Source: CAVQBP01 sp963782475 | Lineage (GTDB): Bacteria; Bacteroidota; Ignavibacteria; Ignavibacteriales; Ignavibacteriaceae | DNA length: 64,000 nucleotides | Assembly: GCA_963782475.1 (NCBI GenBank) | Contig: CAWAJW010000012.1 | Span: forward strand, 1,364,001-1,428,000 | Direction of reading: 5' to 3' | Position numbers and translations under genes: made by a program | The notes under the pieces: generated by a model | Seen by the model: only the letters and a program-made list of their open reading frames with translations | Told to the model about the DNA's origin: nothing | Databases searched by the model: none | Shown: one piece after another, positions 19,875 to 28,804 of the stretch | Numbering within the stretch: the first letter of the stretch is position 1 | Layout of the letters: the number at the start of each line of letters is the position of its first letter

Positions 19875-22256
19875 CTATTCATATTTTAAACTTTTTACCG
19901 GGTCTGTATATGCAGCTTTCACTGCTTGTATCCCTACTGTAAACCACGTAATTAATAATGCTGCTACTCCCGCGCTAAAAAAGTACCATGGTTCTAAATT
20001 TATTCTATATGCGAAGCTGTTCAACCAGCTTTTTGTAATTAAATAACCTAGAGGCAGAGCAATTATAATTGATACTAAAACAAGTTTGGTAAAATCATTT
20101 GATAATAGATAGATAATTCCAAATTCACTTGAGCCAAGCACTTTACGAATGCCGATTTCTTTCCGTCTTCTCTCAGCAGTGAAAGCCGAAAGGCCGAACA
20201 AACCTAAACATGAAATGATAACAGCCATTCCCGCAAAGTAACGTGACAAAACAGATACCCTCTCGTCAGAAGAATATAATGCCTGGTAATCCTTATCTAA
20301 AAATTTGTAATCAAAAGAAAACCCAGGGTTAAATGATTTGTAAAAATCTCCAAGTCTTTCTAAAGTTTCTTTTTCCATTCCTGCTTTTATTCTCGCCATA
20401 GCCACCAGTGTTTTATTTGGCTGCAAAATAAAAAATAACGGTTTGACTCTTTCATGTAGAGATTCAAAATTGAAGTCTTTTGTAACACCGATAATTTGTC
20501 TCTCTTTTCCCCAGAGATTTACTATTTTTCCTATTGGTTCTTTAATCCCCATTGCATTAATAGCCGACTGGTTAAAGATTATTGCCATACTATCGGAACC
20601 GAAATTTCTTGAAAAGGTTCTTCCTTCTTTCATTTGTATTGCAAGTGTTTTAATCATACCATAGTTTATGCTAACATCGACAAAATTTATTAACTCACCA
20701 GGTTTTTTCCCTTCCCAGTTAAGCCCGTAGGTAGTGCTGTTAATTCCGATCAAATTCTGGTTGAGACTGGATGCATTGATTACCCCCGGTATCTCCTTTA
20801 TCTCCGAAAAAAATACATTTTGATGCTCCGGTACTTTACCTTCCAGATCAAAATAAATAACATTGTCTTTATTATAGCCAAGATTTTTCCTTTGTATATA
20901 CTCCATTTGATTGTAAACAACCAGAACAGCTGCTATAAAAATTATTGATAGAGCAAATTGAAAAACAACAAGTCCCTTTCTTATAAATACTTCTCCTTTT
21001 GATGTAGTATTAATCCTGTCTTTTAATATAACCACCGGATTAAAACCGGAAAGATATAATGCGGGATAACTGCCTGAAATTATTCCGGTAAAAAATGTTA
21101 TACCTAAAAAAAATAAAGCGGCATGTGTGTTAAATTGAACTACTAGATGTTTTCCGGTTAACATATTGAATTGCGGAAGAATAAATTCGACTAAAGCGAG
21201 TGAAATAATAAAGGATAAAAAAGCCAGCAATAATGATTCACCCAAATACTGGAGGGCAAGTGTTTTCCTTGACGCACCTATCGTTTTTTTGATTCCTACT
21301 TCCTTCATCCTGATCGATGCTTTCGCGGTAGATAAGTTCATGAAGTTGATACAGGCGATTATAAGGATGAAAACAGCAATCAGAGAAAAGAGTTTAACAT
21401 ATTCTATTCTGCCGCCGGATTGAACACCGTTTTCGTATTTATTATAAAGATAAGCATCGGAATAAGGTCTTATAAAAAGTGTAACGTTTGAATATTTATT
21501 TCTTGCTTTTATAAATCCGGCTATTTTATTATTTACAGTTTTAGTATTTGCACTTTTATTTAAAACAATATATGTACTCGGGCCATAGTTGCCCCAATTA
21601 ATTGTACGACCGACTAATTTAGAGAGTTTAATCCATTGATCATAAGACAAAACAAAATCAAATTTCTCTGTTGAATTTGCCGGGATACCTTTGAATATGC
21701 CTGAAATGACCGAATTCATTTTAATTCCCAAAAGCTGCCATTGAATTTCTTTACCCGCAACATTATTTGTAGTTTTAAATAATATTTTTGATAGCTCTTC
21801 TGATATAACAACAGAATTATCAGTTGATAAAATCTCGTTCGGGTTACCTTGTAGCAGATCATAAGTGAAAACATTAAAGAAATCTTTCCCGGCAAATTGT
21901 CCAATCGCCTTTATATTTTTATTTCCATGGGATAAAGTAAAATTTCCGAACCAGGAAGAAGGGGTAACGGCTGCTGCATATTTAACTTCGGGGACTTCAT
22001 CGGCTAAAGCATCGGCTAAAAGATCCGGTGTTCCTTCTCCGGTTATTATACCCTGGCTTTGCTGCTGATTTCCCATTACCTGATATAATTGACTGTCGTT
22101 TTTATTAAATTTATCAACATGCAGTTCATCATTTACCCACAGGTAAATTAATAAAGCACAAGCAAGACCTGTCGAGAGTCCAATAAGATTAATAAAAAAT
22201 GTGCTTTTGGATCTTTTGAAATTTCTAAAGATAATTAGAAGATTGTGTTTAAGCAT
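19875..22256 (-). CDS. MacB/FtsX-type ABC permease, intact, first gene of the left block
   Basis: A 793-residue permease of the MLKHNLLI subgroup (start MLKHNLLIIFRNFKRSKSTFF). Its clear sister is 156-2534: both have NLSTAKASxRxKEVGIKK-type loops and the YLYNKYENG..GGRIEYVK segment. The second half has KEIGIRKVLGSS, and the end is TDPVKSLKYE. The upstream 283 bp carry the four-box array and one of the best -24/-12 promoters in the window, about 115 bp before this ATG. This gene therefore heads the minus-strand run of permeases. The two sister copies stand at the first and last full positions of that run. Confidence 0.9.
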   Translation of the reverse strand: MLKHNLLIIFRNFKRSKSTFFINLIGLSTGLACALLIYLWVNDELHVDKFNKNDSQLYQVMGNQQQSQGIITGEGTPDLLADALADEVPEVKYAAAVTPSSWFGNFTLSHGNKNIKAIGQFAGKDFFNVFTYDLLQGNPNEILSTDNSVVISEELSKILFKTTNNVAGKEIQWQLLGIKMNSVISGIFKGIPANSTEKFDFVLSYDQWIKLSKLVGRTINWGNYGPSTYIVLNKSANTKTVNNKIAGFIKARNKYSNVTLFIRPYSDAYLYNKYENGVQSGGRIEYVKLFSLIAVFILIIACINFMNLSTAKASIRMKEVGIKKTIGASRKTLALQYLGESLLLAFLSFIISLALVEFILPQFNMLTGKHLVVQFNTHAALFFLGITFFTGIISGSYPALYLSGFNPVVILKDRINTTSKGEVFIRKGLVVFQFALSIIFIAAVLVVYNQMEYIQRKNLGYNKDNVIYFDLEGKVPEHQNVFFSEIKEIPGVINASSLNQNLIGINSTTYGLNWEGKKPGELINFVDVSINYGMIKTLAIQMKEGRTFSRNFGSDSMAIIFNQSAINAMGIKEPIGKIVNLWGKERQIIGVTKDFNFESLHERVKPLFFILQPNKTLVAMARIKAGMEKETLERLGDFYKSFNPGFSFDYKFLDKDYQALYSSDERVSVLSRYFAGMAVIISCLGLFGLSAFTAERRRKEIGIRKVLGSSEFGIIYLLSNDFTKLVLVSIIIALPLGYLITKSWLNSFAYRINLEPWYFFSAGVAALLITWFTVGIQAVKAAYTDPVKSLKYE

Positions 22257-22370
22257 AGTAACTTTTTTATCTATAAATAATTTAATATATAAATAACCGC
22301 CGGACTTCGGATAATTTTATATTCAAATGGTTCTAAATTTTTATAAGCGGAAAAGAAACTGGTATCAAAA

Positions 22371-22388
22371 TCGCAAAGATTATGCCTA
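22371..22388 (-). promoter_or_regulatory. Candidate sigma54 (-24/-12) promoter heading the left permease block
   Basis: The minus strand reads TAGGCATAATCTTTGCGA. GG (22386-22385) and GC (22374-22373) are separated by exactly 10 bp, with TTTGC at -12 and AGGCA at -24. It lies 55 bp from the nearest box of the array at 22441-22475 and 117 bp before the ATG at 22256. It is a strong match to the sigma54 pattern. Confidence 0.65.
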
Positions 22389-22440
22389 TTTAAAACATTT
22401 TGATTAGATTCTGAAAATGAGTTTGATAAATAAAATTACT

Positions 22441-22475
22441 GTTCAAATGCGAACATTAGTGAACGATGCCGGACA
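22441..22475 (+). promoter_or_regulatory. Four-box 10-bp-phased operator (site B)
   Basis: GTTCA, GAACA, GAACG and GGACA start at 22441, 22451, 22461 and 22471. The first box is the weakest. It has the same orientation relative to its promoter as site A, with GGACR farthest from the promoter. The plus-strand gene at 22540 is also adjacent and could be affected, but I see no GG-N10-GC on that side. Confidence 0.65.
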
Positions 22476-22539
22476 ATTGATAATTATTATATTTATATTA
22501 TCTTGCTCCTGGGAACCTCCACTTTTTTAAAAGATAAAT

Positions 22540-23211
22540 ATGAAATCAGATGAACTAAAAGTTTTTATATCTAATCGTGAATCAATTTGCAGTGAATGCA
22601 ATGAAAATCTCGGTCATCATGCATGGATTTTTCTTACCCGCTCAAAAGGAGCTCTATGCCTCTCATGTGCCGATCTCGATCATCTTGAATTTCTACCTAC
22701 GGGTAATACGGCACTAACTGTCCGTGCAAAAAAATATTCCGGTTTGTATGCTGTGGTTCTAAAATGGAGCCGTTCAAGAAAGCGTTATGAACGCCAGGGA
22801 TTATTAGTTGAACAGGAAGCATTAGACAAGGCAGAGCAAGAATGCCTTAATGATGCTGACATACGTGAAAAGAGAAGAATACGTGAGGCAGAAAAACGTG
22901 AACAGATCGATCGGGAATTTGTTAAGAATTTTGCTGATCAAATAAGAAAACTATATAGTATGATGCCGCCGGGCCGGGAGAAAATAATTGCTGAACATGC
23001 ATGCAAAAAATACAGCGGGAGGGTCGGCAGAAGTGCCGCTGCAAAAGATTATGATGAAAATGCGATTGATTTGGCAGTAATTGCACATATCCGGCATACT
23101 ATGACGGAGTACGATGGATTATTATCGAAGGGTTATGAAAGGTTTGATGCAAGGGCTTTGGTTAAAGACAAAGTTGATGGAATATTAGAAAGCTGGAGAA
23201 TTAGTTCTTAA
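22540..23211 (+). CDS. DUF2293-type protein with N-terminal CxxC zinc-like motifs
   Basis: A 223-residue cytoplasmic protein. The N-terminal part has CSEC (residues 17-20) and CLSC (39-42), a plausible four-cysteine metal site. The middle (about 90-125) is a charged helix rich in E, R and K. The C-terminal part (RKLYSMMPPGREKIIAEHAC ... IDLAVIAHIRHTMTEYDGLL) matches the DUF2293 pattern as I remember it. DUF2293 has no established function. It stands alone on the plus strand between the left permease block and the two-component genes and converges on the kinase gene. Spelling and length look ordinary. Family assignment is from memory. Confidence 0.65.
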   Translation: MKSDELKVFISNRESICSECNENLGHHAWIFLTRSKGALCLSCADLDHLEFLPTGNTALTVRAKKYSGLYAVVLKWSRSRKRYERQGLLVEQEALDKAEQECLNDADIREKRRIREAEKREQIDREFVKNFADQIRKLYSMMPPGREKIIAEHACKKYSGRVGRSAAAKDYDENAIDLAVIAHIRHTMTEYDGLLSKGYERFDARALVKDKVDGILESWRISS

Positions 23212-23221
23212 ATGTAGATTC

Positions 23222-23246
23222 AAATTGTAAAATATTAAACAATTTA
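23222..23246. terminator. Weak hairpin between convergent genes
   Basis: AAATTGT and ACAATTT face each other across a 10-bp AT loop between the stop codons of the DUF2293 gene and the kinase gene. The stem is short and AT-only, so a bidirectional terminator is possible but weakly supported. Confidence 0.25.
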
Positions 23247-23255
23247 AGTAAGCTT

Positions 23256-24596
23256 CTAACTAAACTTAAGTGTTATAGTTGTTCCTGTATTTAGCTGTGA
23301 TTTTACGGAAATCCCTCCCTTATGCGCTTTCATTATTTGTTTGGATAGACTCAATCCTATCCCTGAACCTTCTTTTTTTGTTGTGAAGAAAGGAATAAAT
23401 ATCTTATCCTGGAGGTCTTCGGGGATTCCTTTACCGTTATCAATTACCTGAATATTAATTATACCCCTGCTGTCAATTATTCCCAATAGCTTCACAGTTG
23501 GATTAGAAATGCCGTTAAATGCATTTATGGAATTTAAAATCAGGTTGATCAAAACCTGTTCTATCAAATCGGGATCGATCATAATTTCAAGATTTTCCGG
23601 TTCAACCGCGCAGACCAGCGAAATATTTTTTAAAGCAAGCTGTTCATGAAGCAGGTTTTTTATTCTTTCAAATAAGACAGAAATTTTAAATATCTGGAAT
23701 TGGGGAACCGGAACCCGATTCAAATTTCTGTAGTCATCCACAAAATGAATTAGTCCTTTGCTTCTTTTCTCAATTGTACTCACTGCGATCTTAAATTCAT
23801 CAATATCTTCGTCGGTCAGTTTTTTATCCGAATTTTCAAGCATATTGTTTACCGTCGATGAAAGTGAAACTATAGGAGTAATTGAATTCATGATTTCATG
23901 CGTAAGAACACGGATTAAATTCTGCCAGGCTTCCATCTCTTTTTCTTCAAGTTCGCTTTGTATATTATTAAGTGAAACTAAGATGATATGTTTATCACGG
24001 AGTTTAAATTCTGCGGCAAAAATTGATAAATGGATTAATTCATTGTTGTCTTCAATTTTTACCAAAGCTTTTTTTCCTGCCCGCATTTCCTTTAAAGTCT
24101 TTACCAGTCGTTCATTTTTACTATTTAATTCCAATATGTTTCTCAGAGAATTTATTCCCAAAAGCTTTTTTGTTGCATTATTTATTAGTTCAACATTTCC
24201 GTCCAGTGTATATGCCAGAATCCCAATATTTATATGCTGAATAATAATCTGGAGATAATGGTAATTTTCTTCCTTTTCGCTGCGGGCCTTTTTAAATTCT
24301 TCTATTACTTCCGTAAAAGAATTATTCAATTCTTCAAATCCTGCCCCTTTTATTTTCGATTTAAAATTTTGAGTAAAATCGGAATAACGGATTGAATAAA
24401 AAAAGCGGGAAATTTCTTTATTTGTATTTTCAATAAATTTTATTAAAAGATATATCTGAACAATAATGGCTATACAGATAATAAAAATCGTTGCATAAAA
24501 AGATGTATCATTTATTAAATAAAAAAGAAGAAAGATTGAAATACTAAGGAGCAGGATTCTTAAAATAACATTAATATTAAATCTTTTATAAACCAT
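23256..24596 (-). CDS. Membrane sensor histidine kinase (NtrY/AtoS-like)
   Basis: A 446-residue kinase. Two membrane helices (about 10-29 and 34-53) enclose almost no periplasmic loop, so it probably senses a membrane or cytoplasmic signal. A PAS-like segment spans about 105-215 (HINIGILAYTLDGNVELINN). The phosphoacceptor is His233 in LTHEIMNSITPI. ATP-binding boxes follow: NLILNSINAF (N box, 351-360), DNGKG (386-390) and FFTTKKEGSGIGLSL (403-417). Its first codons overlap the end of the sigma54-activator gene by 11 bp, so the two are one operon with the regulator first, and it is the likely partner kinase. It probably reports envelope stress handled by the neighbouring permeases. Confidence 0.92.
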   Translation of the reverse strand: MVYKRFNINVILRILLLSISIFLLFYLINDTSFYATIFIICIAIIVQIYLLIKFIENTNKEISRFFYSIRYSDFTQNFKSKIKGAGFEELNNSFTEVIEEFKKARSEKEENYHYLQIIIQHINIGILAYTLDGNVELINNATKKLLGINSLRNILELNSKNERLVKTLKEMRAGKKALVKIEDNNELIHLSIFAAEFKLRDKHIILVSLNNIQSELEEKEMEAWQNLIRVLTHEIMNSITPIVSLSSTVNNMLENSDKKLTDEDIDEFKIAVSTIEKRSKGLIHFVDDYRNLNRVPVPQFQIFKISVLFERIKNLLHEQLALKNISLVCAVEPENLEIMIDPDLIEQVLINLILNSINAFNGISNPTVKLLGIIDSRGIINIQVIDNGKGIPEDLQDKIFIPFFTTKKEGSGIGLSLSKQIMKAHKGGISVKSQLNTGTTITLKFS

Positions 24597-25962
24597 ATTT
24601 TTCTAATCTGCGGTAAAGTGATGCTCTAGTGAGTCCAAGATCTTTTGCCGCTCTAGTAAGATTACCGTTGTATTTGCCGACTGCTTTAATGATCAATAAT
24701 TTTTCCGCTTCTTCCAGGTCGAAGTTGTTTAATTTTAAGTCATCTTCTTTTGAATCCTGGACTGTAAAGTAAAAATCCTCCGGCAGAATTTCACTGGCTT
24801 CATTCATTATAACAACCCGCTCAATTGCATGCTGCAGTTCCCTGACATTCCCCGGCCAATGATATTTTTCCAGTCTTTTCAATGCCGCAGGAGTTATTTC
24901 CTTTTCAGACTTATTATATTTTTTGCAGTAGATTTCAAGAAAATGTTTTGCCAGAAGAGGAATATCTTCGATCCTTTTCCTGAGAGGCGGCAGATTAATT
25001 TCTACTGTATTTATCCTGTAAAGCAGATCCTGCCTGAATCGTTTTTCAGATATCAGCTCATCTAATGGAATATTTGTTGCACAAACCAGCCGTATGTCAA
25101 TCGGTTTGGAAATATTGGAGCCTAATCTTGTTACGGTTCTGTTTTGCAGCACGGAAAGGAGCTTCATCTGCAGGTTAAATGATAAGTTCCCTATTTCATC
25201 AAGGAACAAAGTTCCGCCTGAAGCAATTTCAAACCTTCCTGCCTTATCTTCTTTCGCATCTGTAAATGCCCCCTTAACATATCCGAATAATTCACTCTCG
25301 AAAAGAGATTCGCTGATTGCACCCATATCAACATTTAAAAAGATTTCATCTTCTCTTTTAGATTGCCGGTGAATTGCCCTGGCAACTAATTCTTTTCCTG
25401 TCCCGTTCTCCCCAAGAATTAAAATATTTGCATCTGTTTCCGCAACTTTTTGGATTGTGCTGAAAACTTTCTGCATCTCTTCGGATACGCCGATAATATC
25501 ATGGAACTGCCGGTCAATATCTTTACTCAACTGTTTTTGTCTTGAAAGAAGATTATCAACTCTCTGCTGCGACTGGCTCAGCTTCATTGCTGAAGATATA
25601 GTTGCGAGAAGTTTTTCATTCTGCCATGGCTTTAAAACAAAATCGGTTGCTCCGTCTTTTATTGCCCTTACTGCCATTTCAATTGTTCCGAACGCAGTAA
25701 TAAGAATGACAATTGATGCCGGGTCAAGTTCAAGAATTTTCTTCAGCCAGTTAAATCCTTCGTTTCCGCTTGTAGCATTTCCTGAAAAATTCATATCAAG
25801 AAGAATTATATCATAATGTTCGTTCTTTAATATAGACGGAATTTGTTCTGGGCTCTTTTCCATTTGCACAATAGAATAATGCTGCTTTAATAAAAGTCTG
25901 GCGGAAAACAGAACATCTTCATCATCGTCGACTATAAGGATTTTCCCTGTCTTAAGATTCAT
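24586..25962 (-). CDS. NtrC-family sigma54-dependent response regulator
   Basis: A 458-residue activator. The receiver domain is at residues 6-120 with phosphoacceptor Asp56 (DIILLDM) and acidic pocket DDDE (12-15). The AAA+ domain is at about 155-385 with Walker A GENGTGKE (184-191), the sigma54-contact loop GAFTDA (221-226) in place of canonical GAFTGA, and Walker B TLFLDEIG (241-248). The Fis-type helix-turn-helix is at about 434-458 (NLTRAAKDLGLTRASLYRRL). It is the first gene of an operon with the kinase. Its own upstream region holds the four-box array and a good -24/-12 promoter, implying autoregulation. It is the obvious candidate to bind the arrays in front of the permease operons. 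Confidence 0.93.
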   Translation of the reverse strand: MNLKTGKILIVDDDEDVLFSARLLLKQHYSIVQMEKSPEQIPSILKNEHYDIILLDMNFSGNATSGNEGFNWLKKILELDPASIVILITAFGTIEMAVRAIKDGATDFVLKPWQNEKLLATISSAMKLSQSQQRVDNLLSRQKQLSKDIDRQFHDIIGVSEEMQKVFSTIQKVAETDANILILGENGTGKELVARAIHRQSKREDEIFLNVDMGAISESLFESELFGYVKGAFTDAKEDKAGRFEIASGGTLFLDEIGNLSFNLQMKLLSVLQNRTVTRLGSNISKPIDIRLVCATNIPLDELISEKRFRQDLLYRINTVEINLPPLRKRIEDIPLLAKHFLEIYCKKYNKSEKEITPAALKRLEKYHWPGNVRELQHAIERVVIMNEASEILPEDFYFTVQDSKEDDLKLNNFDLEEAEKLLIIKAVGKYNGNLTRAAKDLGLTRASLYRRLEKYGL

Positions 25963-26008
25963 AATATTTAAATTAAATTTTTTTTATTTAGGTTTTAATT
26001 TCTGGTAA

Positions 26009-26026
26009 GTGCAAAATCTATTCCTT
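26009..26026 (-). promoter_or_regulatory. Candidate sigma54 promoter of the regulator-kinase operon
   Basis: The minus strand reads AAGGAATAGATTTTGCAC, with GG and GC exactly 10 bp apart and a perfect TTTTGCA at -12. It lies 47 bp upstream of the activator ATG at 25962 and 52 bp from the nearest box of the 26076-26110 array. Confidence 0.6.
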
Positions 26027-26075
26027 AAAAAAATTATGAAAATGATATTAGATAGTATTATTAGAAATAATTTCA

Positions 26076-26110
26076 TGTCCGGTTCCGTACATAAACGTTC
26101 GCTTTCGAAC
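26076..26110 (-). promoter_or_regulatory. Four-box 10-bp-phased operator (site C), shared by divergent genes
   Basis: On the minus strand GTTCG, GAACG, GTACG and GGACA follow one another at 10-bp steps (plus-strand TGTCC 26076, CGTAC 26086, CGTTC 26096, CGAAC 26106). Relative to the regulator gene its orientation is opposite to that of the other sites. Relative to the plus-strand TonB receptor gene it is the same. It may therefore serve both genes. Confidence 0.65.
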
Positions 26111-26363
26111 AGTACTAAGTTCAAGCTTTATAGATTAAAAATCAATTGACTGTTATCGTAATTAAAAATTATTATTATTCATCAAATTGATTTTGTAAGA
26201 TCTTTATAGGTATAAAAATCGGAAAGCGAAATATTTTCAATCAAAATAGTCGTATTTGTATTTATTCTGAAGATTCTTTTTTATATTTAATATTAGCAGT
26301 CAATAAAAAAATAAAATTGCTTCAGAGAGATTAAATATTTATATCATAATTCAGGGGTGTAGA
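26111..26363. other. AT-rich leader of the TonB-receptor gene
   Basis: These 253 bp before the receptor gene hold no gene. A weak GG-N10-GG candidate (AGGTATAAAAATCGGA, 26207-26222) resembles the other -24 elements but lacks GC at -12. A long untranslated leader is possible. CAGGGGTG about 10 bp before the ATG at 26364 is the likely ribosome binding site. Confidence 0.35.
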
Positions 26364-28775
26364 ATGAAAGGAATTTTATTCCTGATTATTTTTCCCGCAT
26401 TCTTAATCTCAAGTGCTTTTGCTGAACCATTTACAATAGAGGGAATAGTAAAAGATGCGGCGACAAAAGAACCGCTTCCTTTTGCAAATATAATTATTAT
26501 TGGTACCAGCCAGGGAGCTTCAACCAACCAGCAGGGAGAATTCATTTTAAATCTGGAACCAGGCAGCTATAATTTGCGATGCAGTTATGTCGGGTATAAA
26601 ACCGTAAATTCCAATCTGGAAATAAATAAAGATATTCAAATTACAATTGAAATGAATTCAATTGACATGCTTCTGCAGAATGTAACTATTTATGCAAACC
26701 GGAAAGGAGAGTCCAACCAAAAGGAAGTCAGCATGCTTTCGCTTCAAAGTGAGAATCTTGGCGAAATTACAAGTGCAATTCCTGATGTTATGAGAAGTGT
26801 TCAAATGCTCCCGGGTGTTGCAGTTAATAATGAATTCAGCTCTAAATTTAATGTACGCGGCGGTAATCCCGATGAAAATCTTGTCTTAATTAACGGTACC
26901 CAGGTCTATGATCCTTACCATGTAAAAGAAGCTCCCAATGCCAGCATAGGTATATTCAATGTTGATATGATTAAAAAAATGGATTTGATAACAGGAGGAT
27001 TTAGCGCACGTTACGGTGACCGGATGAGTTCTGTAGTAAATATAGAATACCGCGAAGGAAATAGAAATAATTTTGAGGGTCAGGCCAGTTTAAGCTTGAC
27101 GGATTTAGCAGGTTTGGTGGAAGGGCCTCTTGGAAATAATGGTTCATTTATTTTGGGGTTCAGGCAGAGTTATTTTCAGTATGTTATAAAAATGTTAAGT
27201 TTTGACGAATCCATTCACCCATCGTTTTATGATCTCCAGGGAGTAGTTGCATATAATCTGGCTGCCCAGAATAAATTAACTTTCAAATTTATCCATGCAG
27301 GTGATAATTTCTTTACCGATCCCGAACAGAATTATTACGGCCCATATAAATCAAGTGTTAGTTTTAATGATGTTGACGGCCGGCTTACCCGAAACTGGAA
27401 CGATTCTGCTTCAACCAACGCAAAATATTACAGCACAATGCTTGCACTTCAAAACACCAGCATAATTTCTTCAAATGCATTGTTAAAATCTGAAATTTCA
27501 TTTTATGATCAGGTTGAAAATGAACTTGCAGGGAAAATCAATTTTTACAGGGATGATTTTGCCGGACCCGGAGTTAACTCTTTCTATCAATATATAAATA
27601 ATTACGTTTACCGTAATAATTTAAATATCCGAACAATTGAGGTAAATTCATCCTATGATCTGCAGCTAGACCCGTCCTACTGGTTAAAAACCGGTTTAAG
27701 CTATCAGCGGATTTTTTATGATAACAATTACAACAATTCCACCACGATCTCTGAGCTTACAGACCGGTATAATTACCCGGATACATCCTACAATTCATAT
27801 TATGAAAATGAGCTTGATAATAATATAGACAGTATAAATACACAGTCTTATAAAGCTGCCGGTTATATTGAAAATATTTTACAGCTCGGTGATAAATTGA
27901 TATTGAATCTAGGCGGCCGATTTGATTATTTCGATCTAAATAAGGATTTAACCTTTAGCCCGAGGATAAATTTCTCCTATAAGATTACTCCCGATTTAAC
28001 CTTTCGCGGTGCCTGGGGATATTATTACCAGTCGCCTATATACCAGCAGATTGCCTATTCTGCAGCTTCGGATACAAATACACAATCGGAACTCGCAATT
28101 CATTATATACTTGGTCTTGAATATAACATTATTTCCAATGCTGAAAACCAGAATTTTCTTAAACTGAAAATTGAAGCTTATCACAAAAGTTACGACAATC
28201 TGATCTCATCAACAATTTCAAGCAGCGGTGAAATATATTATTCAAAAGAAAATGATGCAGTCGGAAAAACTTCCGGGGCTGATTTTTATCTTATCTATTC
28301 TGCAGACTGGTTTTCGGGATGGATAAGTTACAGCCTGCTTAATGCGGAACAAAAAATAATAAATAATTCCTACGGCTATTTCCCCCGTAATACGGATCAA
28401 AGAAGCACTCTTGCAGTTTATGCCGATATATCCACCGGTAAAGGGTGGAAATTTAGTACAAGGATTGCATATGGAAGCGGTTTTGCGTATACGCCGTCAA
28501 ATGCAGTTTATAATTATTCATCAAGAATTTGGGAATGGAAAAGGGGTAACCCGAATTCCGCATATATGCCGGCATACAAAAGAGTTGATCTTAGGTTGTC
28601 AAAGGATTTTAAATTATTCGGCCTGGCTTCTTCAATCTTTCTGGATGTAAGCAATATTTTTAACTACAAAAATATTCAAGCATATCAATATACTTTAAGA
28701 AATGGTCAGCCTGTAGTTAAAGAAGTGAAATTATGGCCAATCCTGCCGACATTCGGACTATCAGTTAAATTTTGA
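26364..28775 (+). CDS. TonB-dependent outer-membrane receptor with CarboxypepD_reg-like domain
   Basis: An 803-residue protein. A signal peptide (MKGILFLIIFPAFLISSAFA) is followed by a carboxypeptidase-D-regulatory-like beta sandwich at about 22-105 (IEGIVKDAATKEPLPFANI ... YVGYKT). The plug domain is at about 130-235 (VQMLPGVAVNNEFSSKFNVRGG, VLINGTQVYDPYH). A beta barrel runs to the end, finishing in FGLSVKF with the terminal aromatic residue needed for barrel assembly. No TonB box is obvious. No SusD-type partner follows, so it is probably not a glycan-utilisation pair. It diverges from the regulator operon and shares the four-box operator with it, which suggests joint control with the permeases. 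Ligand unknown. Confidence 0.88.
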   Translation: MKGILFLIIFPAFLISSAFAEPFTIEGIVKDAATKEPLPFANIIIIGTSQGASTNQQGEFILNLEPGSYNLRCSYVGYKTVNSNLEINKDIQITIEMNSIDMLLQNVTIYANRKGESNQKEVSMLSLQSENLGEITSAIPDVMRSVQMLPGVAVNNEFSSKFNVRGGNPDENLVLINGTQVYDPYHVKEAPNASIGIFNVDMIKKMDLITGGFSARYGDRMSSVVNIEYREGNRNNFEGQASLSLTDLAGLVEGPLGNNGSFILGFRQSYFQYVIKMLSFDESIHPSFYDLQGVVAYNLAAQNKLTFKFIHAGDNFFTDPEQNYYGPYKSSVSFNDVDGRLTRNWNDSASTNAKYYSTMLALQNTSIISSNALLKSEISFYDQVENELAGKINFYRDDFAGPGVNSFYQYINNYVYRNNLNIRTIEVNSSYDLQLDPSYWLKTGLSYQRIFYDNNYNNSTTISELTDRYNYPDTSYNSYYENELDNNIDSINTQSYKAAGYIENILQLGDKLILNLGGRFDYFDLNKDLTFSPRINFSYKITPDLTFRGAWGYYYQSPIYQQIAYSAASDTNTQSELAIHYILGLEYNIISNAENQNFLKLKIEAYHKSYDNLISSTISSSGEIYYSKENDAVGKTSGADFYLIYSADWFSGWISYSLLNAEQKIINNSYGYFPRNTDQRSTLAVYADISTGKGWKFSTRIAYGSGFAYTPSNAVYNYSSRIWEWKRGNPNSAYMPAYKRVDLRLSKDFKLFGLASSIFLDVSNIFNYKNIQAYQYTLRNGQPVVKEVKLWPILPTFGLSVKF

Positions 28776-28804
28776 TTTGATTATGAATTTAAGAGAATTA
28801 CTAG

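Noticed and set aside
23758..24240. 160-codon plus-strand ORF
   Set aside because: It lies antisense within the histidine kinase; Ser/Phe-rich composition is typical of a shadow frame.
25457..25816. 119-codon plus-strand ORF
   Set aside because: Antisense to the receiver and AAA+ region of the sigma54 activator; shadow frame.
26207..26222. Sigma54 promoter for the TonB receptor
   Set aside because: AGGTATAAAAATCGGA has a good -24 half but GG instead of GC/GT at -12 and lies about 97 bp from the array; kept only as a remark.
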